From positions 500,881 through 564,880 of the forward strand of contig NZ_KI530712.1 of the NCBI RefSeq assembly GCF_000488215.1: a DNA stretch of 64,000 nucleotides, given 5' to 3'. The first letter of the stretch is position 1. Each line of letters opens with the position of its first letter. A program made the translations under genes and the position numbers. The notes under the pieces were generated by a model. It was given only the letters and a program-made list of their open reading frames with translations. It had not been told where the DNA came from and searched no databases. Shown here in pieces: positions 9,441 through 19,109 of this stretch. Source of the stretch: Acinetobacter nectaris CIP 110549 (lineage in GTDB: Bacteria; Pseudomonadota; Gammaproteobacteria; Pseudomonadales; Moraxellaceae).

Positions 9441-9635
9441 TTATGATGTCACAAGAAGACCATATTTTGCTGTTAAAAACATTCCCTCTCTTAATACATC
9501 TTCGCCAGCTGCATGTTTGACCGTCCATTCTTGACGAAATGAATTGTATATCAGCTCATCAAAACAATCATCGTAATACATCAACCACTTAATGGTTTCT
9601 GTTATATCTTTCCCAATAATATGGTTATCTTTCAT
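9441..9635 (-). CDS. Small protein of unknown function (64 residues)
   Basis: Starts with ATG at 9635 and ends at 9441, inside an imperfect hairpin (9419-9445) shared with the end of bioB. The sequence (MKDNHIIGKDITETIKWLMY and onward) is soluble, tryptophan- and tyrosine-containing, with no motif I recognise. It lies downstream of, and on the same strand as, another unknown gene at 9711-10058, but a terminator separates them. The ribosome-binding site is weak. Confidence 0.5.
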   Translation of the reverse strand: MKDNHIIGKDITETIKWLMYYDDCFDELIYNSFRQEWTVKHAAGEDVLREGMFLTAKYGLLVTS

Positions 9636-9675
9636 CTTTAACGTAATTAATTGTTTATTTAATAATTATTATATA

Positions 9676-9707
9676 AAAAAGTACTACTGATGAAAGTAGT
9701 ACTTTTT
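9676..9707 (-). terminator. Terminator of the unknown gene at 9711
   Basis: 12-bp perfect stem AAAAAGTACTAC / GTAGTACTTTTT with an 8-base loop, ending 4 bases past the stop. On the minus strand it is followed by a T-rich tail. Confidence 0.85.
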
Positions 9708-9710
9708 ATT

Positions 9711-10058
9711 TTAAGCGACATTTGGATAATGAATGGCTTGCCCTGCCTGTGAACATTTTACAGCATCATCATTAAATGAAATGGTCAGCAAATGCTTTTT
9801 TAAATTAATATCATGATGATGTATTAAAGTTTTTACACCCTCATTTGTTGTTAAGTGGTACTCATCAACAATATTAAGAATACTGTCTAAATTTACTGTC
9901 GTTGATGCAAAATCATGGCTAAAAATATCATCCATAATATTTAAGTTTAGTACTGTGACACGCTCATCTGGATGCTGCTGTAGATAAGTTTCAAGAAAAC
10001 GAATAAATTTATGTGCAAAGAAAAAATAATCGGTTTTGTGTGTATATTCCATGTTCAT
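9711..10058 (-). CDS. Protein of unknown function (115 residues)
   Basis: The start is taken at the ATG at 10058, nine bases after GGAG; a TTG at 10073 is part of that ribosome-binding site rather than a start. The protein begins MNMEYTHKTDYFFFAHKF and is soluble, with a mix of helix and strand and several histidines (LIHHHDINLKKH). No signal peptide, membrane segment or recognised domain. It has its own terminator. Confidence 0.55.
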   Translation of the reverse strand: MNMEYTHKTDYFFFAHKFIRFLETYLQQHPDERVTVLNLNIMDDIFSHDFASTTVNLDSILNIVDEYHLTTNEGVKTLIHHHDINLKKHLLTISFNDDAVKCSQAGQAIHYPNVA

Positions 10059-10221
10059 AATGACTATCTCCAAAATGCGATTTATTACTAATAACGCTAA
10101 GCCATATATACAAATTAAGAATACAACCTTAAAAAATAATTAAACCTTTGTAATTTTAGTTATCAATTCTCAAAATAAGATTTTTTAATTATTTTAATAG
10201 ATATATAAATACGATTATTTT

Positions 10222-10249
10222 CGTAAAGAAAGGCAATCCTTTCTTTACG
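10222..10249 (-). terminator. Hairpin at the end of the msrB-gpx operon
   Basis: 12-bp perfect stem CGTAAAGAAAGG / CCTTTCTTTACG with the four-base loop CAAT, nine bases past the peroxidase stop. The T tract after the stem is poor on the minus strand, so the hairpin is clear but termination efficiency is uncertain. Confidence 0.65.
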
Positions 10250-10257
10250 TATAAAGC

Positions 10258-10743
10258 TTATTTTTTTAACGCAGATTCAATATCACTCATTAGCGTTTCT
10301 GGTTTGGTTGTTGGTGCATAACGACTCAGTACTTTACCATCACGACCTACCAAAAACTTTGTAAAGTTCCATTTTATATTATGTGTACCCAATACACCTT
10401 TTACTTCACGGGTTAAAAATCTAAAAATTGGATGCGCTTCAGGCCCTTTTACATCAACCTTAGCAAACATTGGAAAACTTACGCCGTAGTTTTTTTGACA
10501 AAATAATCCAATTTCACTATTTGGCGCAGGGTCTTGTCCTCCAAATTGATTACATGGAAAACCCAACACCTCTAAGCCTTGATCTTTGTATTGTTTGTAT
10601 AATTTTTCTAAACCCGCAAACTGTGGTGTAAAGCCACACTTACTTGCTGTATTTACAATAAGTAAAACTTTACCCTCATAGTCAGAGAATTTTTTTTCAA
10701 TCCCATTCAGTAATTCTGCTTCTAATTGGTAAATTGTTGTCAT
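10258..10743 (-). CDS. Glutathione peroxidase family thiol peroxidase
   Basis: 161 residues with a thioredoxin fold. The catalytic cysteine is C36 in NTASKCGFT. The partner residues are Q66 in FPCNQFGGQ and W125-N126 in [10 protein letters not shown]64 is the usual resolving position seen in thioredoxin-dependent bacterial members such as BtuE, so thioredoxin may be the real reductant. It reduces hydrogen peroxide and organic hydroperoxides in the cytosol. Its ATG overlaps the msrB stop by four bases (ATGA), so the two are translationally coupled. Confidence 0.93.
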   Translation of the reverse strand: MTTIYQLEAELLNGIEKKFSDYEGKVLLIVNTASKCGFTPQFAGLEKLYKQYKDQGLEVLGFPCNQFGGQDPAPNSEIGLFCQKNYGVSFPMFAKVDVKGPEAHPIFRFLTREVKGVLGTHNIKWNFTKFLVGRDGKVLSRYAPTTKPETLMSDIESALKK

Positions 10744-11159
10744 GGATATGTTTCCCCATCATTTTTTTCTTTTGTCTGTAAATTTAATGATGCTGAGTTG
10801 ATACAATAACGCAGCCCTGTAGGTTGTGGACCATCTTCAAAAACATGGCCTAAATGTGCACCGCAATGATGACAAACAATTTCTGTTCTCATCATTCCAT
10901 GACTTAAATCTTCATGTTCCTCTATGACAGCATGATTAACTGGCTGATAAAAACTTGGCCAACCACACCCACTGTCATACTTAGACTCAGATAAAAACAG
11001 TACTTCGCCACAACAGCGACACTTATACTCTCCTGCTTGTTTTGTATTCCAATATTTACCTGTAAAAGGTGCTTCAGTCCCTTTTTCTCGTGTAATTCGA
11101 TATTCCTCTGGAGACAACTCTCGTTTCCATTCACGGTCAGTTTTATTGACTTTTCCCAT
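10740..11159 (-). CDS. msrB: Peptide-methionine (R)-S-oxide reductase
   Basis: 139 residues. The zinc site is two cysteine pairs, C47/C50 and C96/C99. The catalytic cysteine is C119 in RYCINSASL, and the SGCGWPSF loop holds C65. It reverses oxidation of methionine residues to the R-sulfoxide. It is the first gene of a two-gene oxidative-damage operon with the peroxidase. No export signal, so it acts in the cytosol. Confidence 0.96.
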   Translation of the reverse strand: MGKVNKTDREWKRELSPEEYRITREKGTEAPFTGKYWNTKQAGEYKCRCCGEVLFLSESKYDSGCGWPSFYQPVNHAVIEEHEDLSHGMMRTEIVCHHCGAHLGHVFEDGPQPTGLRYCINSASLNLQTKEKNDGETYP

Positions 11160-11312
11160 GATGAACTCCTTTCAATCTATAAAATTCAATAGTCTAATTT
11201 CTTTTCTTTATATTTACGCTACCAAAGACTAAAATGCTAGCAATATTTCATATAGATTGTGCAAATTAAGTAATCTATTTTTTCCTTAACATACATACAA
11301 TTGGACAAGACT

Positions 11313-12548
11313 ATGCCGGTTATAGGTAACACCACACCACGCGAAATTAAAAAGTCATCTAAGTTAGAGCATGTTTGCTATGACATTCGTGGACCAGTGT
11401 TACGCGCCGCCAACGAAATGGAAGAGCAAGGGCACCGTATTATTAAACTAAACATTGGTAACCCTGCCCCTTTTGGTTTTGAAGCACCACAAGAAATTAT
11501 TAATGATGTTGCGCTAAACTTGCCAAATGCTGTTGGCTATACAGACTCAAAAGGAATATTTCCTGCACGTAAAGCAATTTGCCAGTACTACCAACAAAAA
11601 GGTATTCGCAATATGCACGTAAACGATGTGTATATTGGTAACGGCGTATCTGAACTTATTGTCATGGCAATGCAAGGCTTACTTGATGATGGCGATGAAG
11701 TTCTCGTTCCAATGCCTGACTACCCATTATGGACGGCGGCAGTCAACCTTTCAGGTGGAACTGCAATTCACTATAAATGTGATGAAGAAGACAGTTGGTA
11801 TCCTGACCTTGCAGATATGGAAAGTAAAATCACACAAAGTACACGTGGTATTGTGATTATTAATCCAAACAATCCAACAGGCTCAGTATATCCTCGCCAT
11901 ATTCTTGAAAAAATTATCGCATTGGCTAAGAAATATGATCTCATTTTATTTGCTGATGAAATTTACGACAAAATTGTATACGATGGAATTGAGCACGTAT
12001 CTGTAGCCTCTCTGGCAGGTGATCAACTTTGTATTACCTTTAATGGTCTTTCTAAAGCATACCGTATTGCAGGTTATCGTTCGGGTTGGATGGCAATTAC
12101 AGGCGATAAAACACGTGCAGAAGACTACATTGAAGGCTTAAATATGCTTGCTTCAATGCGTTTATGTGCAAACCATCAGGCACAGTATGCTATCCAAACC
12201 GCTTTAGGTGGCTACCAAACGATTAATGACCTGATTCGTCCGGGTGGTCGCTTATACGAACAGCGCAATATTGCATGGGAAATGCTGAATGAAATTCCGG
12301 GTGTCAGCTGTGTAAAACCAGAAGGTGCAATGTACTGTTTCCCTCGCTTAGACCCTGAAATTTACCCAATCCATGACGACGAGCGTTTAATGCTCGATCT
12401 ATTACGTGCCGAGAAAGTATTACTCGTACAAGGAACAGGGTTTAATTGGCCAACGCCAGACCATTTCCGCGTTGTTTTCTTACCAGCCGAAAATGAGCTA
12501 CGTGAAGCAATACAACGAATCGACCGCTTCTTAGCAACGATTCGCTAA
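11313..12548 (+). CDS. alaA: Glutamate-pyruvate aminotransferase (AlaA type)
   Basis: 411 residues from the ATG at 11313, which has GGA nine bases upstream; a TTG at 11301 overlaps that site and is unlikely. It is a class I fold-type I aminotransferase. The opening KSSKLEHVCYDIRGPVL and the block LNIGNPAPFGF are characteristic of AlaA (YfbQ). The PLP lysine is about K248 in NGLSKAYRIAGYRSGW. It makes alanine from pyruvate and glutamate in the cytosol. The terminator follows within 10 bases, so it is transcribed alone. Confidence 0.93.
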   Translation: MPVIGNTTPREIKKSSKLEHVCYDIRGPVLRAANEMEEQGHRIIKLNIGNPAPFGFEAPQEIINDVALNLPNAVGYTDSKGIFPARKAICQYYQQKGIRNMHVNDVYIGNGVSELIVMAMQGLLDDGDEVLVPMPDYPLWTAAVNLSGGTAIHYKCDEEDSWYPDLADMESKITQSTRGIVIINPNNPTGSVYPRHILEKIIALAKKYDLILFADEIYDKIVYDGIEHVSVASLAGDQLCITFNGLSKAYRIAGYRSGWMAITGDKTRAEDYIEGLNMLASMRLCANHQAQYAIQTALGGYQTINDLIRPGGRLYEQRNIAWEMLNEIPGVSCVKPEGAMYCFPRLDPEIYPIHDDERLMLDLLRAEKVLLVQGTGFNWPTPDHFRVVFLPAENELREAIQRIDRFLATIR

Positions 12549-12553
12549 TCATT

Positions 12554-12585
12554 AAAAGGCTTTTTTATAAAGGCCTTTTTTTTTT
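12554..12585 (+). terminator. Terminator of alaA
   Basis: 7-bp stem AAAAGGC / GCCTTTT with a 12-base loop and a run of ten T. It ends just before the stop codon of the convergent pectate-lyase gene. Confidence 0.85.
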
Positions 12586-12587
12586 CA

Positions 12588-13589
12588 TTATTTAGGATAT
12601 TTAAAGTTGTTATTATTTACTTGAGCACCAGCATATTTTTCATCCCATGTTTTGGCAACATCTACAGGCATTAAATGATAATCATAGCTCACCTTCCAAG
12701 ACTGAGGCTTTGAAAACCGCTGTATACTCATTGGATAGCTGCCTATATCTGTAAAAGAAGTATTATTTTTCTTGTCATCCACTAGCCCTTTTTCATTACC
12801 CATTTCAAAAATATTATTCTCCGATAAAACTTTTGCACTTTGAGCAAGTGTGTAACCAAGGTGATATTGCTGAATTAAATTATTATAGACATGATAATAA
12901 CCATACCTCATCAGTCCAGGCGAACGCACTTCAATATTACGATAAACATTATTTGAAATCGTCATACGCGGATAACCATTATAGTGCTCATCGTATTCAT
13001 CACTTGGATAACCAAAAATCGCACCATAACGATGATTGGAAAATAATGAATTACTGATAGTGATACCATCTGCCAATGCACCTACATAAATGAGTTTATC
13101 TAAACTTCCATCATTGTCTGACCATTCATGCCCCACAAATGAGCAATGATCTATCCAATATTGCTTCCCAGATCGAATATATACTTGTATATCGTCATTC
13201 CCTTTTATATCTGGGCTATGCTTAAACACTAAATTTTCTAAAATAATATTTGCGGACTGATCTGATGTAATTAGATGAATATTATTTAAAATATTTTTAC
13301 CACCAAATGCACCCACAATGGTTTTATTACGCCCAAGCGTTACACGTACTTTTGTGGGGGAGCTAATTTCTCCATTAATAATGATTATTTTACTTTGTGT
13401 ATCACCCGCCTCTCGAATTAAACTCGGTAAATCTGTGACGACAACACGCTGCCCATTTTCTCCACCTGTTGTATTAAATTTCTTTGCAAAGCCATTCATA
13501 TTCTTAGTATTTATATTAGGGTAGGCAATATCCTTTGCTTGTATTTGAAAAGATAATAACAATACCCCAAATAACCAAATTGCTTTCAT
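12588..13589 (-). CDS. Secreted pectate lyase-like protein (polysaccharide lyase family 1)
   Basis: 333 residues from the ATG at 13589, which has GGAG seven bases upstream; an ATG six bases earlier is too close to that site. A Sec signal peptide covers about residues 1-18 (cleavage near QIQA). The body is a right-handed beta helix of the PL1/Amb-allergen type. It shows WIDHCSF at 145-151, the acidic calcium region SDNDGSLDKLI, and the arginine block RSPGLMRYGYYHVYNN starting at 222. Family members cut polygalacturonate by beta-elimination with calcium. The substrate here is inferred. The gene stands alone, with no pectin-use cluster around it. Confidence 0.85.
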   Translation of the reverse strand: MKAIWLFGVLLLSFQIQAKDIAYPNINTKNMNGFAKKFNTTGGENGQRVVVTDLPSLIREAGDTQSKIIIINGEISSPTKVRVTLGRNKTIVGAFGGKNILNNIHLITSDQSANIILENLVFKHSPDIKGNDDIQVYIRSGKQYWIDHCSFVGHEWSDNDGSLDKLIYVGALADGITISNSLFSNHRYGAIFGYPSDEYDEHYNGYPRMTISNNVYRNIEVRSPGLMRYGYYHVYNNLIQQYHLGYTLAQSAKVLSENNIFEMGNEKGLVDDKKNNTSFTDIGSYPMSIQRFSKPQSWKVSYDYHLMPVDVAKTWDEKYAGAQVNNNNFKYPK

Positions 13590-13783
13590 TGTCATACTCC
13601 AAAGTTACACATTACTTTTAATACGATGAGTATCCACAAAGTTTCTTCTATTTTAATTAAAATTTCGAAATCAGATGTATCATCATCAAATACTTTCTAT
13701 CGCCTATTTTTTGATAGATGCAAATCATCTATTTGCACCATTCAGTGCTAAAATACAACCTGATTGAATAAAAGGAATCGTTA

Positions 13784-16700
13784 ATGCAGTTTGTTCACCT
13801 AGGTATCCACACAGAGTTTTCAATTACTGAATCAATTGTTCGCATACCTGAACTAATTAAAACTGCGGTTAAGGAAGAAATGCCCGCCTTAGCCTTAACA
13901 GACCTTTCAAATATTCATGCGGCGGTTAAGTTTTTTAAGTCATGTCAAAACAAAGGCATTAAGCCAATTTTAGGTGCAACAGTTCGACTTGAAGATGCTG
14001 AACACAAAGCAATATTATTGGCAATGTCTAATAAAGGTTGGCTCAATCTTACAGAAATTCTTTCTAGAGGATTCATTGAAGGACAACAATTAGATATTCC
14101 TTGCATCAAAAAAGAATGGATTTTAGAACAACAAGAAGATCTCATTGTATTACTTGGTATCAATAGTGATGTTGGGCAATTACTTTGCTCCTCTAACCCT
14201 CAAAAAGCAGAGCCTCTATTTGAAGCGTGGCATTCGCAATTTGGTAATCGGGTTTACTTTGCTCTTGCGCGCACACAACGCCCAAATGAAGAATTGTTTA
14301 TTGCAGAAGCGACAAAACTGGCTGCAAAATATAACGTTGGGGTTGTCGCACACAATGACGTTCACTTCTTAAAAGAGACTGACTTTGAAGCCCATGAGGC
14401 GCGCGTCTGTATTGCTGATGGTTATGTACTCGCAGACCAAAGACGACCTCGCACATATAGTGCAGAACAATACTTCAAAACTGCTGAGGAAATGACAGCA
14501 CTATTTTCAGATATTCCAAGCGCCATTCAAAATAGTGTAGAAATTGCGAAACGCTGTAATGTAAGTTTACAGCTTGGTAAATACTTCTTACCTGAATATC
14601 CAATTCCCGAAGGGTTTACCATTGACACCTACTTTGAGCATTTATCTAAAGAAGGTTTAGAAGAACGATTAAACCAGCTTTATCCTGTTGAAGCGCGTGA
14701 TGAAGATTGGCCAAATATTAGAAAGCCTTATGATGAGCGTATTGCCTACGAGGTTGGCATTATTCTAAATATGGGTTTCCCCGGTTACTTTCTTATCGTC
14801 ATGGACTTCATTCAATGGGCAAAGAATAACGGCGTTCCTGTTGGCCCCGGACGTGGTTCAGGTGCAGGCTCATTGGTCGCGTTTAGTCTAAAAATTACCG
14901 ATCTAGACCCTTTACGCTACGACTTACTTTTTGAACGTTTCTTAAACCCTGAACGTGTTTCCATGCCTGACTTTGATGTTGACTTCTGTATCAGTGGTCG
15001 TGACCGAGTTATTGACTATGTCGCACGTCATTATGGTCGTGATGCTGTATCACAAATTGCAACTTTCGGAACAATGGCTGCGAAAGGGGCAATCCGCGAT
15101 GTTGCACGCGTACTTGGGAAGTCTTATGGTCTTGCAGATCGTATTTCAAAAATGGTTCCAACCAAACCTCTTGGGGTAGATTTAGCAACTGCTATTGATA
15201 TGGAACCACAGCTTAAAGATATTGTGACCAACCCATCTAACCCTGATAATGACGATGCAAGTGAAATTTGGGAAATGGCACTTAAACTCGAAGGTATTAC
15301 TCGAAATACGGGTAAACATGCAGGTGGTGTTGTCATTGCACCCGGGAAAATTACCGACTTCTCTGCTGTATTGTCCGATGCAGATGGGACGAACCGTGTT
15401 GCACAGTACGATAAAGATGATGTTGAATCCGCAGGCTTAGTTAAATTTGACTTTTTGGGACTACGTAACCTTACCGTGATTGAAGATGCAGTTCAGAATA
15501 TTAATAAACGCATCCAAAGTGCTGAACCACTCAATATTTCAGATGTACCATTAGATGACAGTAAAGCCTATAAAATCTTTGCTGAAGCCAATACTACTGC
15601 AGTATTCCAATTTGAATCTGTTGGTATGAAGCGCATGCTTAAAGAAGCGCGCCCAAGTAAATTTGAAGAAATTATTGCCTTCGTTTCTTTATATCGACCG
15701 GGTCCGATGGATCTTATTCCCGACTTCATACATCGTATGCATGGTGGTGAATTTGAGTATCTCCACCCTCTTCTTGAAGGTGTACTCGAACCTACCTACG
15801 GTATCATGGTTTATCAAGAACAGGTGATGCAAGCTGCACAGCTCTGCGCAGGTTATACACTTGGTGGCGCAGATTTGCTACGCCGTGCGATGGGTAAAAA
15901 GAAGCCTGAAGAAATGGTGAAACAACGCCAAATCTTCTTAAAAGGTGCGGCAGAAAAAGATATAGATGAAGCAACAGCAAACCATATCTTTGACTTTATG
16001 GAAAAGTTCGCAGGTTATGGTTTCAATAAATCACATGCGGCAGCTTATGCACTTGTTGCATACCATACAGCATGGCTAAAAGCACATTACCCTGCGGAAT
16101 TCATGGCAGCCGTCATGACATCGGAAATGCAAGACACCGACAGTGTTGTTTTCCTTATTGATGACTGCCGTAATAATAAGTTAACCGTACTGCCACCATC
16201 TATCAACCAATCTATCTATCGCTTCCATGCCATTGATGCCCAAACCGTTGTTTACGGCTTAGGTGCAATTAAAGGTGTTGGCGAACAAGCTATGCAGTCT
16301 GTCATTGAATCACGTGAAAAGAACGGACTTTACCAAGATTTATTTGACTTCTGCCATCGTATCGACCTCAAAAAAATTAATAAAAGAACTTTAGAAGCAC
16401 TCATTCGTGCGGGGGCATTAGACTGCCTAGGTATAGAGCGCTCAAGTCTTATGGCACAACTTCCTGAAGCTGTCCAAGCTGCTGAGCAAGCACGACAAAA
16501 CCGTGAAACAGGTATTATGGACTTATTTGGCGAAGTTGAAGAAGTGCAAAGAAAGCCAGCTAAGCCTGTAAAACCATGGGCAGATGAAGTTCGCCTCAAA
16601 GGAGAAAAAGACACGCTAGGTCTTTATCTGACAGGTCACCCCATCGATGTTTACCGTCCTGAACTTAAATTTTTCATTCAGGCAAAACTCAATGAAATTA

Positions 16701-17347
16701 CACCAACACGGCGTGGTCAAACGACCATCTTTGCAGGTTTAGTTTTAGATGTGGCAAACTTTCCAAACCGTGTGCTCATTACATTAGATGATGGTACCTC
16801 ACGTTTAGAAATTAGCTGTAATCATGAACGTTTCCAACGCTTCAAAGAAGTTATACAAGTAGATCACGTTGTTGTTATGGAAGGTGAAATCTATGAGCGC
16901 GAAGGTTTTGACCGCCCAATGGCTCGACTTTCAAAAGCATTTAGCTTAAATGAAATTCGTCAAAAACGTGCCCAACATGTTCAAATTCAGCTCAAGTCAA
17001 ATTTAATGACACCAACATTTGCTAATGAATTAAAAGCACTCATTCAACCCTTTTGCGATGTTGATATGTGTCAGCATATTCCTCTTTTATTTAAAGTCGA
17101 TTTTGACTATGCCACAGCAGATATTCACCTATCTCCTGCATGGCGTATTGCACCCTTAGATGATGTGCTTGCAAAACTCAGAGATTATTTTGGTAAAGAA
17201 ACCATTCATATCGAATATCAGGTGAAATCGAAAGCTGCAAAAGTTGCGGTACAGGAAAAAACAATACCATCACAGCCAACTTCTAATAACATGAGCATGG
17301 ATGAAGCAATGGATCTTTACCATGCCGAAGTTAGCCAATACTCTTAA
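13784..17347 (+). CDS. dnaE: DNA polymerase III subunit alpha
   Basis: 1187 residues, close to E. coli DnaE (1160). It begins with the PHP domain (FVHLGIHTEFSITESI, LALTDLSN). The polymerase core has GPGRGSGAGSLVAF near 352 and the catalytic aspartates D398 and D400 in MPDFDVDFC. The fingers contain LYRPGPMDLIPDF, and GYGFNKSHAAAYA comes before the helix-hairpin-helix and OB-fold part near 960-1050. It is the replicative polymerase core subunit. trmJ starts 16 bases after its stop, so the two may be co-transcribed. Confidence 0.98.
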   Translation: MQFVHLGIHTEFSITESIVRIPELIKTAVKEEMPALALTDLSNIHAAVKFFKSCQNKGIKPILGATVRLEDAEHKAILLAMSNKGWLNLTEILSRGFIEGQQLDIPCIKKEWILEQQEDLIVLLGINSDVGQLLCSSNPQKAEPLFEAWHSQFGNRVYFALARTQRPNEELFIAEATKLAAKYNVGVVAHNDVHFLKETDFEAHEARVCIADGYVLADQRRPRTYSAEQYFKTAEEMTALFSDIPSAIQNSVEIAKRCNVSLQLGKYFLPEYPIPEGFTIDTYFEHLSKEGLEERLNQLYPVEARDEDWPNIRKPYDERIAYEVGIILNMGFPGYFLIVMDFIQWAKNNGVPVGPGRGSGAGSLVAFSLKITDLDPLRYDLLFERFLNPERVSMPDFDVDFCISGRDRVIDYVARHYGRDAVSQIATFGTMAAKGAIRDVARVLGKSYGLADRISKMVPTKPLGVDLATAIDMEPQLKDIVTNPSNPDNDDASEIWEMALKLEGITRNTGKHAGGVVIAPGKITDFSAVLSDADGTNRVAQYDKDDVESAGLVKFDFLGLRNLTVIEDAVQNINKRIQSAEPLNISDVPLDDSKAYKIFAEANTTAVFQFESVGMKRMLKEARPSKFEEIIAFVSLYRPGPMDLIPDFIHRMHGGEFEYLHPLLEGVLEPTYGIMVYQEQVMQAAQLCAGYTLGGADLLRRAMGKKKPEEMVKQRQIFLKGAAEKDIDEATANHIFDFMEKFAGYGFNKSHAAAYALVAYHTAWLKAHYPAEFMAAVMTSEMQDTDSVVFLIDDCRNNKLTVLPPSINQSIYRFHAIDAQTVVYGLGAIKGVGEQAMQSVIESREKNGLYQDLFDFCHRIDLKKINKRTLEALIRAGALDCLGIERSSLMAQLPEAVQAAEQARQNRETGIMDLFGEVEEVQRKPAKPVKPWADEVRLKGEKDTLGLYLTGHPIDVYRPELKFFIQAKLNEITPTRRGQTTIFAGLVLDVANFPNRVLITLDDGTSRLEISCNHERFQRFKEVIQVDHVVVMEGEIYEREGFDRPMARLSKAFSLNEIRQKRAQHVQIQLKSNLMTPTFANELKALIQPFCDVDMCQHIPLLFKVDFDYATADIHLSPAWRIAPLDDVLAKLRDYFGKETIHIEYQVKSKAAKVAVQEKTIPSQPTSNNMSMDEAMDLYHAEVSQYS

Positions 17348-17363
17348 TTTATCAGGACAAAAC

Positions 17364-18203
17364 ATGCAAGACTTGGATCAATCAAACACTTCTTCAAATT
17401 TAGGTCATATTCGTATTGTCATGGTAAATACAACCTTACCTGCAAATATTGGTAGTGCACTGCGTGCAATGAAAACAATGGAGATTTCTCAACTTGTTTT
17501 AGTTGCACCAAAAACATATCCTCACCCAGATATTGATGCGCTTGCCGCAGGTGCGACTGACTTAATCGATAAAATTAAAATTGTAGATACACTCGAAGAA
17601 GCGATTGAGGACTGTCACCTTGTATTTGGAACAAGTGCCCGTAGCCGAACTATTCCATGGCCGCTCTTAGATGTTCGACCTGCTGCTGAATTGGCATTAA
17701 AGAATATAACAGAACACCAGCAAGAAGTTGCTATTGTATTTGGACGTGAAGACCGTGGTCTTACCAATGAAGAATTGGCTTTAGCAAATTTTCATATGAC
17801 CATCCCTGTTAATTCAGCATATGGTGTATTAAATGTTGCTCAGGCAATACAAATCGTGTGCTATGAACTTCGTATGGCTTCACTCAATATTTGCTCGGCT
17901 GAAACTACCAATACATCAACAGATAAAATGCCTGTTACAGATCAGGCAGACATGGTTTGGGATGAACCTCTTGTGACACAAAAACAAATGCAAGAATTCT
18001 ACCCACACATGGAAAAAATGCTTGAAGATATTGAGTTTTTAGACCCTCAAAACCCACGCCTTTTACCACTACGTTTAAGACGACTATTTGGTCGTATACA
18101 ACTAGACCGTATGGAATATAATCTACTACGTGGGGTATTTAGCCGTGTGCAAGCAATGAGTCATGGAACATGGAAAAACAATAATAATCACAATGAGGAT
18201 TGA
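17364..18203 (+). CDS. trmJ: tRNA (cytidine/uridine-32-2'-O-)-methyltransferase TrmJ
   Basis: 279 residues from the ATG at 17364, which has AGGA seven bases upstream; an earlier in-frame start lies inside dnaE and is rejected. It is a SPOUT-class methyltransferase with the N-terminal block [20 protein letters not shown] and the knotted SAM site [14 protein letters not shown]. It methylates the ribose of nucleotide 32 in the anticodon loop of several tRNAs. The C-terminal 90 residues are helical and slightly longer than in E. coli. cysE begins two bases after its stop. Confidence 0.95.
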   Translation: MQDLDQSNTSSNLGHIRIVMVNTTLPANIGSALRAMKTMEISQLVLVAPKTYPHPDIDALAAGATDLIDKIKIVDTLEEAIEDCHLVFGTSARSRTIPWPLLDVRPAAELALKNITEHQQEVAIVFGREDRGLTNEELALANFHMTIPVNSAYGVLNVAQAIQIVCYELRMASLNICSAETTNTSTDKMPVTDQADMVWDEPLVTQKQMQEFYPHMEKMLEDIEFLDPQNPRLLPLRLRRLFGRIQLDRMEYNLLRGVFSRVQAMSHGTWKNNNNHNED

Positions 18204-18205
18204 TT

Positions 18206-19003
18206 ATGCTAAAACAGCTTAAAGAGGATATTCAAGCCGTTTTCACACGAGATCCGGCTGCTCGAAATACATTAGAAGTGTTAGTTACATACCCCGGCAT
18301 ACATGCACTCATTTTTCATCGCATGGCTCATGAACTTTGGAAAAAAGAATTTAAAGTGAGTGCGCGAACACTTTCTGCTATAAGCCGCTTTACAACAGGT
18401 ATCGAAATCCATCCCGGTGCTAAAATTGGTCGGCGCTTTTTCATTGACCATGGTATGGGTGTTGTTATTGGTGAAACAGCAGAAATTGGAGATGATGTTA
18501 CGCTATATCACGGTGTTACCTTAGGTGGAATAACATGGAATAAGGGCAAACGACACCCTACGCTGGAAGATGGCGTTATTGTAGGTGCTGGCGCTAAAAT
18601 TTTGGGGCCATTTACTGTTGGTAAGAATGCTAAAATTGGCTCAAACACAGTTGTAACTAAAGCTGTTCCTGCCGATGTTACTGCTGTGGGAAGCCCTGCA
18701 CGCTATATCTATAAAGATACCAATAAAGATGAACAAGAACAGCGCAGACGTGACTATGCAAAAAGTATTGGTTTTCAGCAATACGGTACATCTACAGACT
18801 ACCCCGACCCTATACTTGATGGGATGCGAGTACTTCTAGACCGCTTGCAGCAAAATGAAAACCGTATGAATACGCTATGCCAGCGTTTATCCTTGCTTGA
18901 CCCTACGTACAAAAAAGAACCTCAAGACCATCCTCCTTTAAGTCAGGAAGAGTTAAAAATTTTAGAAAATGTACGACGTGAGTGTGAATCATACAATCAG
19001 TAA
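18206..19003 (+). CDS. cysE: Serine O-acetyltransferase
   Basis: 265 residues from the ATG at 18206, with GAGG seven bases upstream. A helical N-terminal half is followed by the left-handed beta helix of hexapeptide acyltransferases ([20 protein letters not shown], then [21 protein letters not shown] and VGSPAR). H75-type and D-type catalytic residues of CysE lie in FIDHGMG and the preceding strand. It makes O-acetylserine, the carbon skeleton for cysteine. It is probably in one transcript with trmJ and perhaps dnaE. The extra C-terminal tail after the helix is polar. Confidence 0.94.
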   Translation: MLKQLKEDIQAVFTRDPAARNTLEVLVTYPGIHALIFHRMAHELWKKEFKVSARTLSAISRFTTGIEIHPGAKIGRRFFIDHGMGVVIGETAEIGDDVTLYHGVTLGGITWNKGKRHPTLEDGVIVGAGAKILGPFTVGKNAKIGSNTVVTKAVPADVTAVGSPARYIYKDTNKDEQEQRRRDYAKSIGFQQYGTSTDYPDPILDGMRVLLDRLQQNENRMNTLCQRLSLLDPTYKKEPQDHPPLSQEELKILENVRRECESYNQ

Positions 19004-19109
19004 TCAAAAGTTTAACTTTGTTACATGCTTTACATTGCATGAATATTTTCTTTTACATTAGACTCATGCTAAATAACTTTCAACAACAATATTGATATCG
19101 GACATACTT

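Noticed and set aside
9419..9445. Hairpin at the bioB end as a strong terminator
   Set aside because: The stem has a G-G mismatch and there is no T run in the bioB direction, so I mention it only under the neighbouring gene.
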